Made by a program: the position numbers and the translations under genes | Source: Actinoplanes sp. NBC_00393 | GTDB lineage: Bacteria; Actinomycetota; Actinomycetes; Mycobacteriales; Micromonosporaceae | Direction of reading: 5' to 3' | Assembly (NCBI RefSeq): GCF_036053395.1 | Contig: NZ_CP107942.1 | Location: forward strand, 1,020,501 to 1,084,500 | Length of the DNA stretch: 64,000 nucleotides | In this document: one piece after another, positions 44,142 through 51,823 of the stretch | Numbering within the stretch: the first letter of the stretch is position 1 | Layout: each line of letters opens with the position of its first letter | Notes under the pieces: generated by a model | The model's input: only the letters and a program-made list of their open reading frames with translations | What the model was told of the DNA's origin: nothing | Databases searched by the model: none

Positions 44142-44561
44142 GAGCGGTGACACGCCGATGAATGCGACACGCCGGGACGCGGAACTCCTGGTTGACAGCA
44201 AGCCGGTCCCTGGACGTACCGTCTTCAGGTCGTGTTCACGGCGAGCGGTTGTGATCCGCTTCGTTCCTTCACCCACTGGCCGCAGTCCTCGCTGGGGTCG
44301 CGCGTTCAGCCAGGTCCAGGGGGAGAAGGTGCGCGGGGCGGCGCGGACCGGGCCGCGTTCAGGTGGTCTCTCCGGAGTCCGATCATGGCCAGTAGACAAC
44401 GGCACGGCGCGCGCATCCGGCGCGTGGCGCGTCGGTCCGAAGGTCATCGAGAGGTCGCCGGGCCCACCGGCCGGGGACAGACGGAAGCACCCGAGGGGCG
44501 TGGCCGAACCGTGGCCGCGCCCCTCCGTCATCGCAGGCCAGAGCCGGGTAGCCTGCGTCCC
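44142..44561. other. 420-base intergenic region before lnt
   Basis: No gene is supported. A short direct repeat GACACGCCG occurs at 44149-44157 and 44166-44174. TTGACA at 44192-44197 resembles a -35, but the 17-19-base downstream positions give only weak -10 matches (TACCGT). The lnt promoter is probably somewhere in this stretch. Confidence 0.45.
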
Positions 44562-46181
44562 GTGGAAATGACGATGCCGCCGCCCGCCCTCGCCGACCCC
44601 GGCGCTCCAGCCGTGCCACCCGGCCGGCCGCTGCGCCTGCCGGTCGCGGTGGCACTGGCGGTCGCCGCGGGTCTCGCGCTGCTGCTGGCGCTCCCGCCGT
44701 ACGACCTGTGGTGGCTCGCCCCGGCCGGGGTTGCCCTGCTCGCGGCGGCGACCCACCGGCGGCGGCTGCGGGCCGGCTACGGCCTCGGCGCCATCACCGG
44801 CCTCGTGCTCTTCGTGCCGCTGCTGGAGTGGACCACGATCGGCGCAGGCTGGCTGCCGTGGATCATCCTGTCCGTGGCCCAGGGACTGATCCTCGGCCTG
44901 ATCGGGCTGGCCGGGGCCTGGCTGTCCCCGCTGGTCGACCGGTGGCGGGCCCTGTGGCCGCTGATCACCGGGCTGCTCTGGACCACGCAGGAGTTCGTTC
45001 GCGACCAGGCCCCGTTCGGCGGATTCCCGTGGGGCCGGCTCGCGTTCAGCCAGGGCGACGCGCCCACGCTGCGGCTGGCCGCGTACGCCGGCGCGCCGCT
45101 CGTCACCTTCGCCGTGGCCGCGGCCGGCGGCGCCCTCGTCGCGCTGGCCTGGCGGCGGTGGAGCCCGCGCGGGCTGCTCGCGGCCGGCGGGTTCGCGGCG
45201 ACCGCGGTAGTCCTGATGGCCGGACCGGCCGCGCTGCCGGTCGCTTCTCCCGCCGCCAAGACCAGCACTGTTGCGCTCGTCCAGGGCAACGTGCCCCGCC
45301 TCGGCCTGGACTTCAACGCCCAGCGGCGGGCTGTCCTGGACAACCACGTCAACGCCACCAAGCAGCTCGCCGTCGACGTCGCCGCCGGCAAGCAGAAGCA
45401 GCCCGACCTGGTCGTCTGGCCGGAGAACTCCAGCGACATCGACCCGCTGCGCAACGCCGACGCCGCCGCGCTGATCCAGTCGGCCGCCGACGCGATCGGC
45501 GCGCCCATCCTGGTCGGCACCCTGCAGCGCACCGACGTGCCCGGCGACATCTACAACGTCGGCATCCTGTGGAACCCGGGCACCGGCCCCGACCTCGACC
45601 AGCAGTACGAGAAGCGGCACCCGGTCCCTTTCGCCGAATACATGCCGATGCGCTCGATCGCCCGGCTCGTCACCGACAAGGTCGACCTGGTCCGCAACAT
45701 GCTGCCCGGCGACGCGCCCGGCGTGATCGACACCGGAGCCGGGGTGCTCGGGGACGTGATCTGCTTCGAGGTCGCCTACGACGGCATCGTCCGGGACACC
45801 GTGACCGGTGGGGCGGAGCTGCTCGCCGTACAGACCAACAACGCCACCTTCAACGAGGCCGAGGCCCTCCAGCAGCTCGCCATGGTCCGGTTGCGGGCCG
45901 TTGAGCACGGGCGGGACGCCCTGATGGTGTCCACCGTCGGGGTGTCCGCTTTCGTGGACACCGAAGGAGATGTACACGGTTCTACCGGTTTCAACACTGC
46001 TGCGGTGGTGGTCCGTGACATCCACCTGGGTGGACCGCGTACGCTGGCGACTCGTTCGGGCATCTGGCCCGAGGTGGTGGCCGTCGTCCTGACGGCTGTC
46101 GCGCTCGCCGGCGTGCTCCCCCTGCGCCGTCGGCGTGACAATGGGAGCAACGGCGAAGAACAGGTTACGGAGGAACGGTGA
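44562..46181 (+). CDS. lnt: Apolipoprotein N-acyltransferase
   Basis: 539 residues from GTG 44562 or ATG 44568. An N-terminal block of about six membrane helices precedes the nitrilase-like catalytic domain. The catalytic residues are visible: Glu in VVWPENSSDID, Lys in QYEKRHPVPFAEYMP and Cys in LGDVICFEVAYD. A last helix anchors the C-terminus. It N-acylates lipoproteins at the outer face of the membrane. Its stop overlaps ppm1 by four bases; in mycobacteria these two activities are fused or adjacent. Confidence 0.93.
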   Translation: MEMTMPPPALADPGAPAVPPGRPLRLPVAVALAVAAGLALLLALPPYDLWWLAPAGVALLAAATHRRRLRAGYGLGAITGLVLFVPLLEWTTIGAGWLPWIILSVAQGLILGLIGLAGAWLSPLVDRWRALWPLITGLLWTTQEFVRDQAPFGGFPWGRLAFSQGDAPTLRLAAYAGAPLVTFAVAAAGGALVALAWRRWSPRGLLAAGGFAATAVVLMAGPAALPVASPAAKTSTVALVQGNVPRLGLDFNAQRRAVLDNHVNATKQLAVDVAAGKQKQPDLVVWPENSSDIDPLRNADAAALIQSAADAIGAPILVGTLQRTDVPGDIYNVGILWNPGTGPDLDQQYEKRHPVPFAEYMPMRSIARLVTDKVDLVRNMLPGDAPGVIDTGAGVLGDVICFEVAYDGIVRDTVTGGAELLAVQTNNATFNEAEALQQLAMVRLRAVEHGRDALMVSTVGVSAFVDTEGDVHGSTGFNTAAVVVRDIHLGGPRTLATRSGIWPEVVAVVLTAVALAGVLPLRRRRDNGSNGEEQVTEER

Positions 46182-46966
46182 GCGCGGCGGAAGGCTACCC
46201 GGGAGTCGGACGTGTCCTCGTGATCATCCCGACGTACAACGAGTCGGACAACGTGCGGGCGATCACCGAGCGGACGCGCAAAGCTGTTCCCGACGTCGAC
46301 ATCCTGGTCGCCGACGACAACTCGCCGGACGGCACCGGCGCCATCGCCGACGAGCTCGCCCTCCACGACGACCACATCTTCGTGCTGCACCGGACCGGCA
46401 AGGAAGGCCTGGGTGCGGCCTACAAGGCCGGTTTCGCCTGGGCCAAGGACAAGGGGTACGACGCGGTCGTCGAAATGGACGCGGACGGCTCGCACGCCCC
46501 GGAGGAGCTGTCCGTGATCCTCGACGCGCTGGTCGACCACGACGTGGTCCTCGGCACCCGGTACATCCCGGGCGGCAGCGTGCACAACTGGCCGATCCAT
46601 CGGCTGCTCCTGTCGCGTGGCGGCAACATCTACATCCGGACCGCGCTGGGCATGCCGTTCAAGGACGCGACCGGCGGCTACCGGGCGTACCGGATCGGTG
46701 TTCTCGACGAGATCGACGTGGCGACCATCGCCTCCACGGGGTACTCCTTCCAGGTGGAGATGGCGTGGCGGTCGTACCGGCAGGGGTTCCGGATGATCGA
46801 GGTGCCGATCACGTTCACCGAACGCGAACACGGCGTCAGCAAGATGAGCGGCAACATTTTCAAGGAACAGCTGCTCAGGGTCACCCTGTGGGGTGCGCAG
46901 GCGCGCAAGGAGAGCCTGTTCGAACTCCTCAACCGCAAACCGCGACAGGGTTCCACCTGGCCGTGA
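46178..46966 (+). CDS. ppm1: Polyprenol-phosphate mannosyltransferase (GT2, DPM1-like)
   Basis: 262 residues from a GTG overlapping lnt. The GT2 nucleotide-sugar fold is clear: VLVIIPTYNESDNVRAI, ILVADDNSPDGTG and VEMDADGSHAPEEL with the metal-binding DAD. RYIPGGSVHNWPIHR and the downstream FxEREHGVSKMSG block are typical of dolichol/polyprenol-phosphate mannose synthases. It makes the mannose donor for lipoglycans and protein mannosylation. Genetic coupling with Lnt is a known mycobacterial arrangement. Confidence 0.93.
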   Translation: MSAAEGYPGVGRVLVIIPTYNESDNVRAITERTRKAVPDVDILVADDNSPDGTGAIADELALHDDHIFVLHRTGKEGLGAAYKAGFAWAKDKGYDAVVEMDADGSHAPEELSVILDALVDHDVVLGTRYIPGGSVHNWPIHRLLLSRGGNIYIRTALGMPFKDATGGYRAYRIGVLDEIDVATIASTGYSFQVEMAWRSYRQGFRMIEVPITFTEREHGVSKMSGNIFKEQLLRVTLWGAQARKESLFELLNRKPRQGSTWP

Positions 46967-47029
46967 GGTGGCATGCTTGACGCGGGCCCGGTTTCACGTT
47001 TCGGGCCCGGGACCCCCGGAGGACGAGCA

Positions 47030-47536
47030 ATGCGGCGAAGCAGACTGGCCTACCTACCGATCGCATTTCCGCTGCTGGCGTTCGCGGAGATCATGACGTT
47101 CCTGCTGGTGGCCAACGCCATCGGCACCGGCTGGGCGCTGCTGCTGGCGATCGTCTGCAGCATCGCCGGTTTCGCCCTGCTGCGCCGCGAAGGCATCCGC
47201 GGCTGGCACGCCTTCCAGGACGCGGCCCGCGCCGGCCGCCCGCCCGGCGCCGAGGTGACGAACTCGCTGGTCGGCCTGGGCGGCGCCCTCCTGCTGGCCA
47301 TCCCCGGCTTCCTGACCGGCGTGGCCGGCCTGTTCCTGCTGCTGCCGCCCGGCCGCCGCCTGGCCCGCCGCGGCGTCGAACGCTTCACCCAGCGCAACCT
47401 CGGCGGCGCGGTCACCAGCGACCTGTTCGGCCCCCGCAAGGTCCGCGTCCACAGCGGCGACCCGGTCACCGTCGTCGTCCGCGACGACGACCCCCGCCCG
47501 CCGGCCGGCGCCATCGAGGGCGAAATCGTCCGCTGA
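47030..47536 (+). CDS. FxsA family membrane protein
   Basis: 168 residues from ATG 47030, with CGGAGGA upstream. Three to four membrane helices are visible: LAYLPIAFPLLAFAEIMTFL, WALLLAIVCSIAGFALLRRE and the helix with GALLLAIPGFLTGVAGLFLL. The RREGIRGWHAFQDAARAG loop is the FxsA signature. FxsA suppresses phage F exclusion in E. coli when overproduced; its natural role is unknown. It probably shares the lnt-ppm1 transcript. Confidence 0.88.
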   Translation: MRRSRLAYLPIAFPLLAFAEIMTFLLVANAIGTGWALLLAIVCSIAGFALLRREGIRGWHAFQDAARAGRPPGAEVTNSLVGLGGALLLAIPGFLTGVAGLFLLLPPGRRLARRGVERFTQRNLGGAVTSDLFGPRKVRVHSGDPVTVVVRDDDPRPPAGAIEGEIVR

Positions 47537-47582
47537 CCACCTCACACCCCGCCGACCCGCGGCGGTGCGCTCCCAACCACGC

Positions 47583-47620
47583 CTGAGCGGCGGCTGAGTT
47601 CAACCAGCCGTCGCTCAGGC
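47583..47620. terminator. 15-bp stem-loop after fxsA
   Basis: CCTGAGCGGCGGCTG (47583-47597) pairs with CAGCCGTCGCTCAGG (47606-47620), with one mismatch. It probably ends the lnt-ppm1-fxsA transcript. It is also one copy of a repeat that continues on the far side of the insertion sequence at about 49391. Confidence 0.6.
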
Positions 47621-47624
47621 TGGT

Positions 47625-49368
47625 TAGGGCTCGTCGATTTTTAACTCGCTGTTTTGATCAAGGCGGGTGCGGTGAATCCGGCGGCGCGGGTGTGAGCGGC
47701 GAGGTCGGTGTGGTTGGTGAGGCGGATGTTGCTGGGTTCGATGGGGTGCTGGATTTGGGTGAGCAGGGTGCGGGTGTTGCGGATGGCGACGTTGATGGTG
47801 GTGCCGGCGACGCCGAACAGATCGGCGATGACCTTGCGGGGCAGTTGGTAGCGGTCGTGGAGCAAGGTGGCCAGTAGTTGGTGGCTGAGGGTGACGCGGA
47901 TCTTGCGGCCGCCGCCGCGGGGCCGGGCGTGGCCGCGCAGGTTGTGCAGGAACGCTTCGTGTTGGGCTTGATGGGGAACGGTGAGCCGGTTGATCAGGTC
48001 GTTCCATGCGCTGTCGGGCATGCCGGTGATGGCCGGGTGCACCAGCGCGGCCAGGTGATGCAGCGGTGGTAGGGCTGTCGCGGGTTCGCCGGCGGGTGTG
48101 GCCGGGTCGGGGCGCAGGGTGTAGTTCCAGTCGCCGTGCCAGTCGTGACGGTCGATGGCCAGGGTGCTCATCTGCTCGTCGGTGATGACGACGCCGGTCG
48201 GGTAGTGGCCGGTGTCGAGTTCGGCGTGCACGCGCAGCCCGCTGCTGGTGGTGGTCGCGGCGATCGTGTGGACGATGGTCTCGTGGCTGGTCAGGGGTCG
48301 TGCCCGCCAGTTCATCGAGATGTGGGCGAACAAGCGATGCTCGATACGGTTCCATTTACTGGTGCCGGGCGGGAAGTGGCAGACGGTGATCGGTAGCCCG
48401 ATTTCGGCGGCGAGAGCGGCCAGATCCGTTTTCCAGGCGCGAGTGCGGTAGCCGTTGGATCCGCCGGCGTCCGCGGTGATCAAGAGCCGTCCGGCGTTCG
48501 GGTAGCGGTCACGGCCGTAGCCGTCCCACCAGCGGCGCAGAGTGGCGACGGCGAACGCGGCGGTGTTGTGGTCGGTGCCGACGGCGACCCAGCCGGTGTC
48601 GGCGGCCAGGTCGTAGACCCCGTAGGGGATCACCTGTCCCAGCTGCGGATCGGCGAAGTCGTGGGTGCGGACTACGGCCGGCTCACCGGCAGGCCGCCAC
48701 TCGCGGCCCTTGTTCGCGAACGCGCCGACGAGTTCCTTCTTCTTCGTATCGACGCTGACGACCGGGTCACCGCTGGACAGATAATCCTTGACCTGCTCGT
48801 TGATGTAGCCGAACTGGGCGTCGCGGTCGGGATGGCGTCTGCCTTCCAGAGTCTTGGCATTGCCCTGAAGGCTGAATCCCTCACCGTGCAGCAGAGCAGC
48901 GATCGTGTCCGGCCCGGCCTTATGACCCCGCCCGGCCAGTTCCTGCGCAAGGTGGCGCAACGACTTCGTCGTCCATCGCAGCGGCGACATCGGGTCCCCC
49001 CGCTCGTCCGGCTCGACCAGCCCCAACAACGCCGGCATCAGAGCGGGATCATGTTCGGTCACCGGCTTCCGGCCGCCACCGGCACGGCGGACCCGGCCCA
49101 GCGGCGCCACCCCGGCCTCCAACTCATCGACGCCCGCAGCCACCGTGCCCTCCCGGACCCCGGCAGCTCGCGCTACCGCCCGGATCCCGCCATGCCCCAG
49201 CACCCGAGCCTCAGCACCCAGCAGCAACCGGCGTTGCCGCTCGTCCAGATGCGGCAAGATCACCTCAAACTTCGCTGCCAGCCTGCCCCGTTCCTCCTCC
49301 GATACCGCCATAACAGATCAACGCATCGAAATCCGCCAAGCAACGGCTTGTTCTTCGACGAGCCCTTA
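47625..49368. mobile_element. ISAzo13-family insertion sequence with TTA target duplication
   Basis: The element spans 47628-49365 (1738 bp). Its ends are 11-bp inverted repeats GGGCTCGTCGA (47628-47638) and TCGACGAGCCC (49355-49365). TTA at 47625-47627 and 49366-49368 is a 3-bp target duplication. Removing the element and one TTA joins CTGGTTA to TGGGC, matching CTGGTTATGGGG in the adjoining repeat copy at about 49424. The element looks intact and recent. Confidence 0.85.
47641..49311 (-). CDS. ISAzo13-family transposase
   Basis: 556 residues with no internal stop. ISAzo13 blocks are clear: RWTTKSLRHLAQELAGRGH, VSVDTKKKELVGAFANKGRE, LLITADAGGSNGYRTRAWK and VCHFPPGTSKWNRIEHRLFA. The conserved acidic residues in VSVDTKK, ITADAGGS and NRIEHRLF are the expected DDE catalytic set. 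The stop lies three bases inside the left inverted repeat region, and the start is about 44 bases inside the right one. It should be active unless silenced. Confidence 0.92.
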   Translation of the reverse strand: MAVSEEERGRLAAKFEVILPHLDERQRRLLLGAEARVLGHGGIRAVARAAGVREGTVAAGVDELEAGVAPLGRVRRAGGGRKPVTEHDPALMPALLGLVEPDERGDPMSPLRWTTKSLRHLAQELAGRGHKAGPDTIAALLHGEGFSLQGNAKTLEGRRHPDRDAQFGYINEQVKDYLSSGDPVVSVDTKKKELVGAFANKGREWRPAGEPAVVRTHDFADPQLGQVIPYGVYDLAADTGWVAVGTDHNTAAFAVATLRRWWDGYGRDRYPNAGRLLITADAGGSNGYRTRAWKTDLAALAAEIGLPITVCHFPPGTSKWNRIEHRLFAHISMNWRARPLTSHETIVHTIAATTTSSGLRVHAELDTGHYPTGVVITDEQMSTLAIDRHDWHGDWNYTLRPDPATPAGEPATALPPLHHLAALVHPAITGMPDSAWNDLINRLTVPHQAQHEAFLHNLRGHARPRGGGRKIRVTLSHQLLATLLHDRYQLPRKVIADLFGVAGTTINVAIRNTRTLLTQIQHPIEPSNIRLTNHTDLAAHTRAAGFTAPALIKTAS

Positions 49369-49384
49369 TGGGCTAGTGGTTTGG

Positions 49385-49470
49385 TGCGTGGGCGGCGGCT
49401 GAGCCGGACCGGCCGCCGCTGGGGCTGGTTATGGGGCCGCCTGTGGGGTGCGTGGACGGCGGCTGGTAGC
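49385..49470. repeat. Intergenic repeat copy interrupted by the ISAzo13 element
   Basis: GGCGGCGGCTGAGCC followed by CCGCCGCTGGGGCTGGTTA (about 49391-49430) repeats, about 64 bp away in the reconstructed empty site, the sequence left of the element. Further units begin GCGTGGACGGCGGCTGG at about 49450. The cores can form GCGGCGGC/GCCGCCGC hairpins. Confidence 0.6.
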
Positions 49471-49498
49471 CATGGGCGCAGCCTGGACAGTGGATATG

Positions 49499-49536
49499 CG
49501 AAAGGGCCGCCCCGGAGTGCCGGGGCGGCCCTTTCG
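49499..49536. terminator. rbpA terminator, perfect 17-bp stem
   Basis: CGAAAGGGCCGCCCCGG (49499-49515) pairs exactly with CCGGGGCGGCCCTTTCG (49520-49536) around AGTG. It lies nine bases past the rbpA stop and reads as a terminator on the minus strand. Confidence 0.85.
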
Positions 49537-49544
49537 ATCAGTGC

Positions 49545-49883
49545 TCAGCGGCCGCGGCGGGTGCGGACCTCCTGGAGCCGCTCGTTGAGGATGTCCTCGA
49601 GCTCGGCGATCGAACGCCGCTCGAGCAGCATGTCCCAGTGGGTGCGCGGCGGCTTCGCCTTCTTCTGCTCCGGCTCGCTGCCGTCGACCAGACGGGCCAC
49701 GCTGCCGTCGAACTTGCACTCCCAGGTGGTGGGCACCTCGGCGTCGACAGCGAACGGGACCTCGAACTGGTGACCCTTGACGCAGAGGTACTCACGGGTC
49801 TGTCGGGGCGCAAGCTCGGTGTTACGGTCGGACTCGTAGCTGACTGCGCCTAGACGGCTGCCGCGCAGCATGCGTTCGCCCAT
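49545..49883 (-). CDS. rbpA: RNA polymerase-binding protein RbpA
   Basis: 112 residues, full family length. The N-terminal tail carries GSRLGAVSYESDRNTELAPR. The zinc-binding core has Cys residues in EYLCVKGHQFEVPF and TWECKFDGSVARLV. The C-terminal sigma-interacting helix reads HWDMLLERRSIAELEDILNE. RbpA stabilises open complexes with the principal sigma factor and is found only in actinomycetes. A sigma-R consensus promoter lies 43 bases upstream of the ATG, and a strong hairpin follows the stop. Confidence 0.97.
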   Translation of the reverse strand: MGERMLRGSRLGAVSYESDRNTELAPRQTREYLCVKGHQFEVPFAVDAEVPTTWECKFDGSVARLVDGSEPEQKKAKPPRTHWDMLLERRSIAELEDILNERLQEVRTRRGR

Positions 49884-49925
49884 GATCGGCTTTCCCCTCG
49901 CTCGTGGTGCTGCTCTCGTTGGTGT

Positions 49926-49951
49926 AACGAAAGGGGCGGCCGCTGGATTCC
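49926..49951 (-). promoter_or_regulatory. Sigma-R (SigR) type promoter of rbpA
   Basis: On the minus strand GGAAT (49951-49947) is followed, after exactly 18 bases, by GTT (49928-49926). This is the GGAAT-N18-GTT consensus of the actinobacterial thiol-stress sigma factor SigR/SigH. rbpA is a known SigR target in Streptomyces coelicolor. The predicted start gives a leader of about 35 nt with a GGGGAAA ribosome-binding site. Confidence 0.8.
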
Positions 49952-50000
49952 TGCCATCAGCGATGAGAACCGGGCCGCCAAAGTCTGTCGGTGCCTGTCA

Positions 50001-50098
50001 GATACCGCCGGTATCGGCGGTGTTAACGCTATGAGCGTAACCGGCCACACCCGTTACCCGGCAAATTGAACCGGCTTCCGAGTGGACCTTGGTCCACT
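50001..50098. promoter_or_regulatory. Two strong palindromes in the rbpA upstream region
   Basis: GATACCGCCGGTATC (50001-50015) is a perfect palindrome around one base. AGTGGACC/GGTCCACT (50081-50098) has perfect 8-bp arms around TT. An imperfect dyad with GTTAACGCT/AGCGTAAC lies at 50021-50040. Apart from the sigma-R promoter, the rest of 49884-50322 has no gene. These look like regulator sites, possibly for a second rbpA promoter. Confidence 0.5.
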
Positions 50099-50322
50099 TT
50101 ATGGTCATTTGCCACTTGTGCGGGTGGTGCGATGTCGGTCACTCACTCTGATTCACCGGTAATTAACTCACCCTTTGGTTAGCAGGCGGTCGGCCCCCGG
50201 TAGCGATCTGGTAGCAGGCCCGCCGGCAATTGGGCGATCTTGTCCCGATCTGCGCCGCAGCCTTACGTGATAAATCTCGCCCTGTCGATAGTCGGACGCT
50301 GTGATGCGGTCGGCGCAGGAGA

Positions 50323-51528
50323 TCAGCTCCCGCCGGACGGCACCGACTGAGCCGGCGCGGCCGACTGAGCCGGCGCGGCCGCCTGAGCCGGCGCGGCCGA
50401 CTGAGCCGGCGCGGCCGACTGGGAAGGCGCGGCCGACTGGGAAGGCGCGGGTGGGTGCGCCGCGCCGAGGGAGGCCAGGGCCGACGCGAGGTCGCTGACC
50501 TGCGAGGTCAGCTGGGCGACCCGCTCGTGGGCGGTGTCGGCCTCGGACCGGGCAGCAGCGAGGCGGCGCTCCAGATCGGCGTGATCCGAGGCGGAACGCT
50601 TGAGCTCCTCGACGGTTCGGCGGAGGTCGTCCTGCGAGGTCAGGGCCGCGGCGAGTTCCGCACGGACGGCGGACGCCTCCGCGCGCGCCTGTTGCGCCTG
50701 AGCAGAGGCCTCGTCCCGCTCCTGAGCCGCGACGTCCGCGCGCTTGACGGCTTGCTCGGCTTCGGTTCGCGCCTGGGACGCCGAGGCCTTGAGGTCGGCA
50801 ATCTCCGCTTGAGAGCGTTTTTGCGCCGCTTCGGCCGTACGCCGGAAATCTGTAGCTTCCTTGAGCGCGGTGGCCAGATCGCGTTCCGCGGTGTCGCGCT
50901 GGCCGCGGGTCTCCTGGAGGTCGCGGCGCGTCGTCTCGAGTTCGTCGGCCGCGGCATCGCGTTCGGTCTCGGCTCGTTCGCGTAGCGCGGCGGCCGCGGT
51001 TGCCGTGCGCACTGCCTCGTCCCGCGCCGCTGCGGCCTCCTGGGCGCGCTTGCCGGCCTCCTCGGCGGCCCGTTCCGCGTCGGCGGCCCGGTGCCGTGCC
51101 TCGTCGCGTTCCGCGGTTGCCGCGGCGGCGATCTGCTGGGCCGCGGCGGTCGCGGTGGCGGCCTGCTCGGCGTCGCGGCGGGCGTCGTCCCGCTCGGCGT
51201 GCGCGGCCGCTACCTGCCGGGACGTCTCGGCGCGCACCTCGGCGACCTGACGCTCCACGCCCGCCGGGGACATCTCCGAGTGCAACGCTTCGGTCAGCGT
51301 GCCCACCAGGGTGTCCAGGCGGTCGACGACCTCCCAGGTGCGGGCTACCGAGCCGGCCAGGCCGGGGGAGGAGCGGTGCCGCATCCGCACGTTGCGGGAG
51401 GCCCGCTGGCATTCGCCGTCGTTGTCGCGGCAGTAGCGGAACGGCCGCCCGGCGGAGGCGCGCTGCGGCACGGGGCGGCCGCAGTGCGCGCAGGGGCGGG
51501 TCTCGGTGTCGGTCTCCGGTGCAGTCAT
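50323..51528 (-). CDS. Coiled-coil protein with N-terminal Cys-rich motif
   Basis: 401 residues. Residues ~13-40 hold a zinc-ribbon-like CAHCGRPVPQ and RYCRDNDGEC. Residues ~70-360 are an almost continuous coiled coil rich in Ala/Glu/Arg (VAEVRAETSRQVAAAHAERD onward). The last ~40 residues are AAPAQS/AAPSQS hexapeptide repeats from near-identical 18-base units at 50341-50445. It could be a cytoskeletal or DNA-associated scaffold, resembling KfrA-style proteins, but no homology is certain. The 3' repeat may vary in length. Confidence 0.68.
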   Translation of the reverse strand: MTAPETDTETRPCAHCGRPVPQRASAGRPFRYCRDNDGECQRASRNVRMRHRSSPGLAGSVARTWEVVDRLDTLVGTLTEALHSEMSPAGVERQVAEVRAETSRQVAAAHAERDDARRDAEQAATATAAAQQIAAAATAERDEARHRAADAERAAEEAGKRAQEAAAARDEAVRTATAAAALRERAETERDAAADELETTRRDLQETRGQRDTAERDLATALKEATDFRRTAEAAQKRSQAEIADLKASASQARTEAEQAVKRADVAAQERDEASAQAQQARAEASAVRAELAAALTSQDDLRRTVEELKRSASDHADLERRLAAARSEADTAHERVAQLTSQVSDLASALASLGAAHPPAPSQSAAPSQSAAPAQSAAPAQAAAPAQSAAPAQSVPSGGS

Positions 51529-51587
51529 AGCGGGATCAACCCTAGGCGCGCGGGCGGCGCGCGCCCGGCAACCACACCGGAGCGTGA

Positions 51588-51790
51588 TCAGCGCAAGCTG
51601 AGCAGGTGGGCGATTTGCACGGTACGCCGGACAGCGTCCTCATCGCGCCGGGACCGATGTGGCCGTCGACCTGCTGGATGGTGAAGAGCTCGTCGCCGCG
51701 GGCCGTCCACGGCGGGATCTCGCCGGAGAGGTGGGCCTGGCGGAGTTCGGCGCGGTTGAGCAGCGGCGCCGGCTGTGAGGTGCCCGTCGC
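51588..51790 (-). pseudogene. Frameshifted C-terminal remnant, paralogue of the gene at 53006
   Basis: Reading leftward from about 51770, LRQAHLSGEIPPWTARGDEL then FTIQQVDG aligns with VRQAFLDGRIPPWTVREGEL then FTIEPQDG of the protein at 53006-53662 (18 of 28 identical). After this the frame shifts: the matching end DAVRRTVQIAHLLSLR is in the next frame, stopping at 51588-51590. No start codon lies nearby and the upstream part is covered by moeA. I infer a decayed duplicate flanking moeA. Confidence 0.55.
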
Positions 51791-51823
51791 GCGGCTGACA
51801 TCGCGGTGGCGTCTACTGGTCGC

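Noticed and set aside
44192..44220. TTGACA as the -35 of the lnt promoter
   Set aside because: No acceptable -10 at 16-18 bases; the start codon is another 340 bases away.
43959..46025. A 688-codon minus-strand frame over lnt
   Set aside because: Antisense shadow; the plus strand codes an intact Lnt with all catalytic residues.
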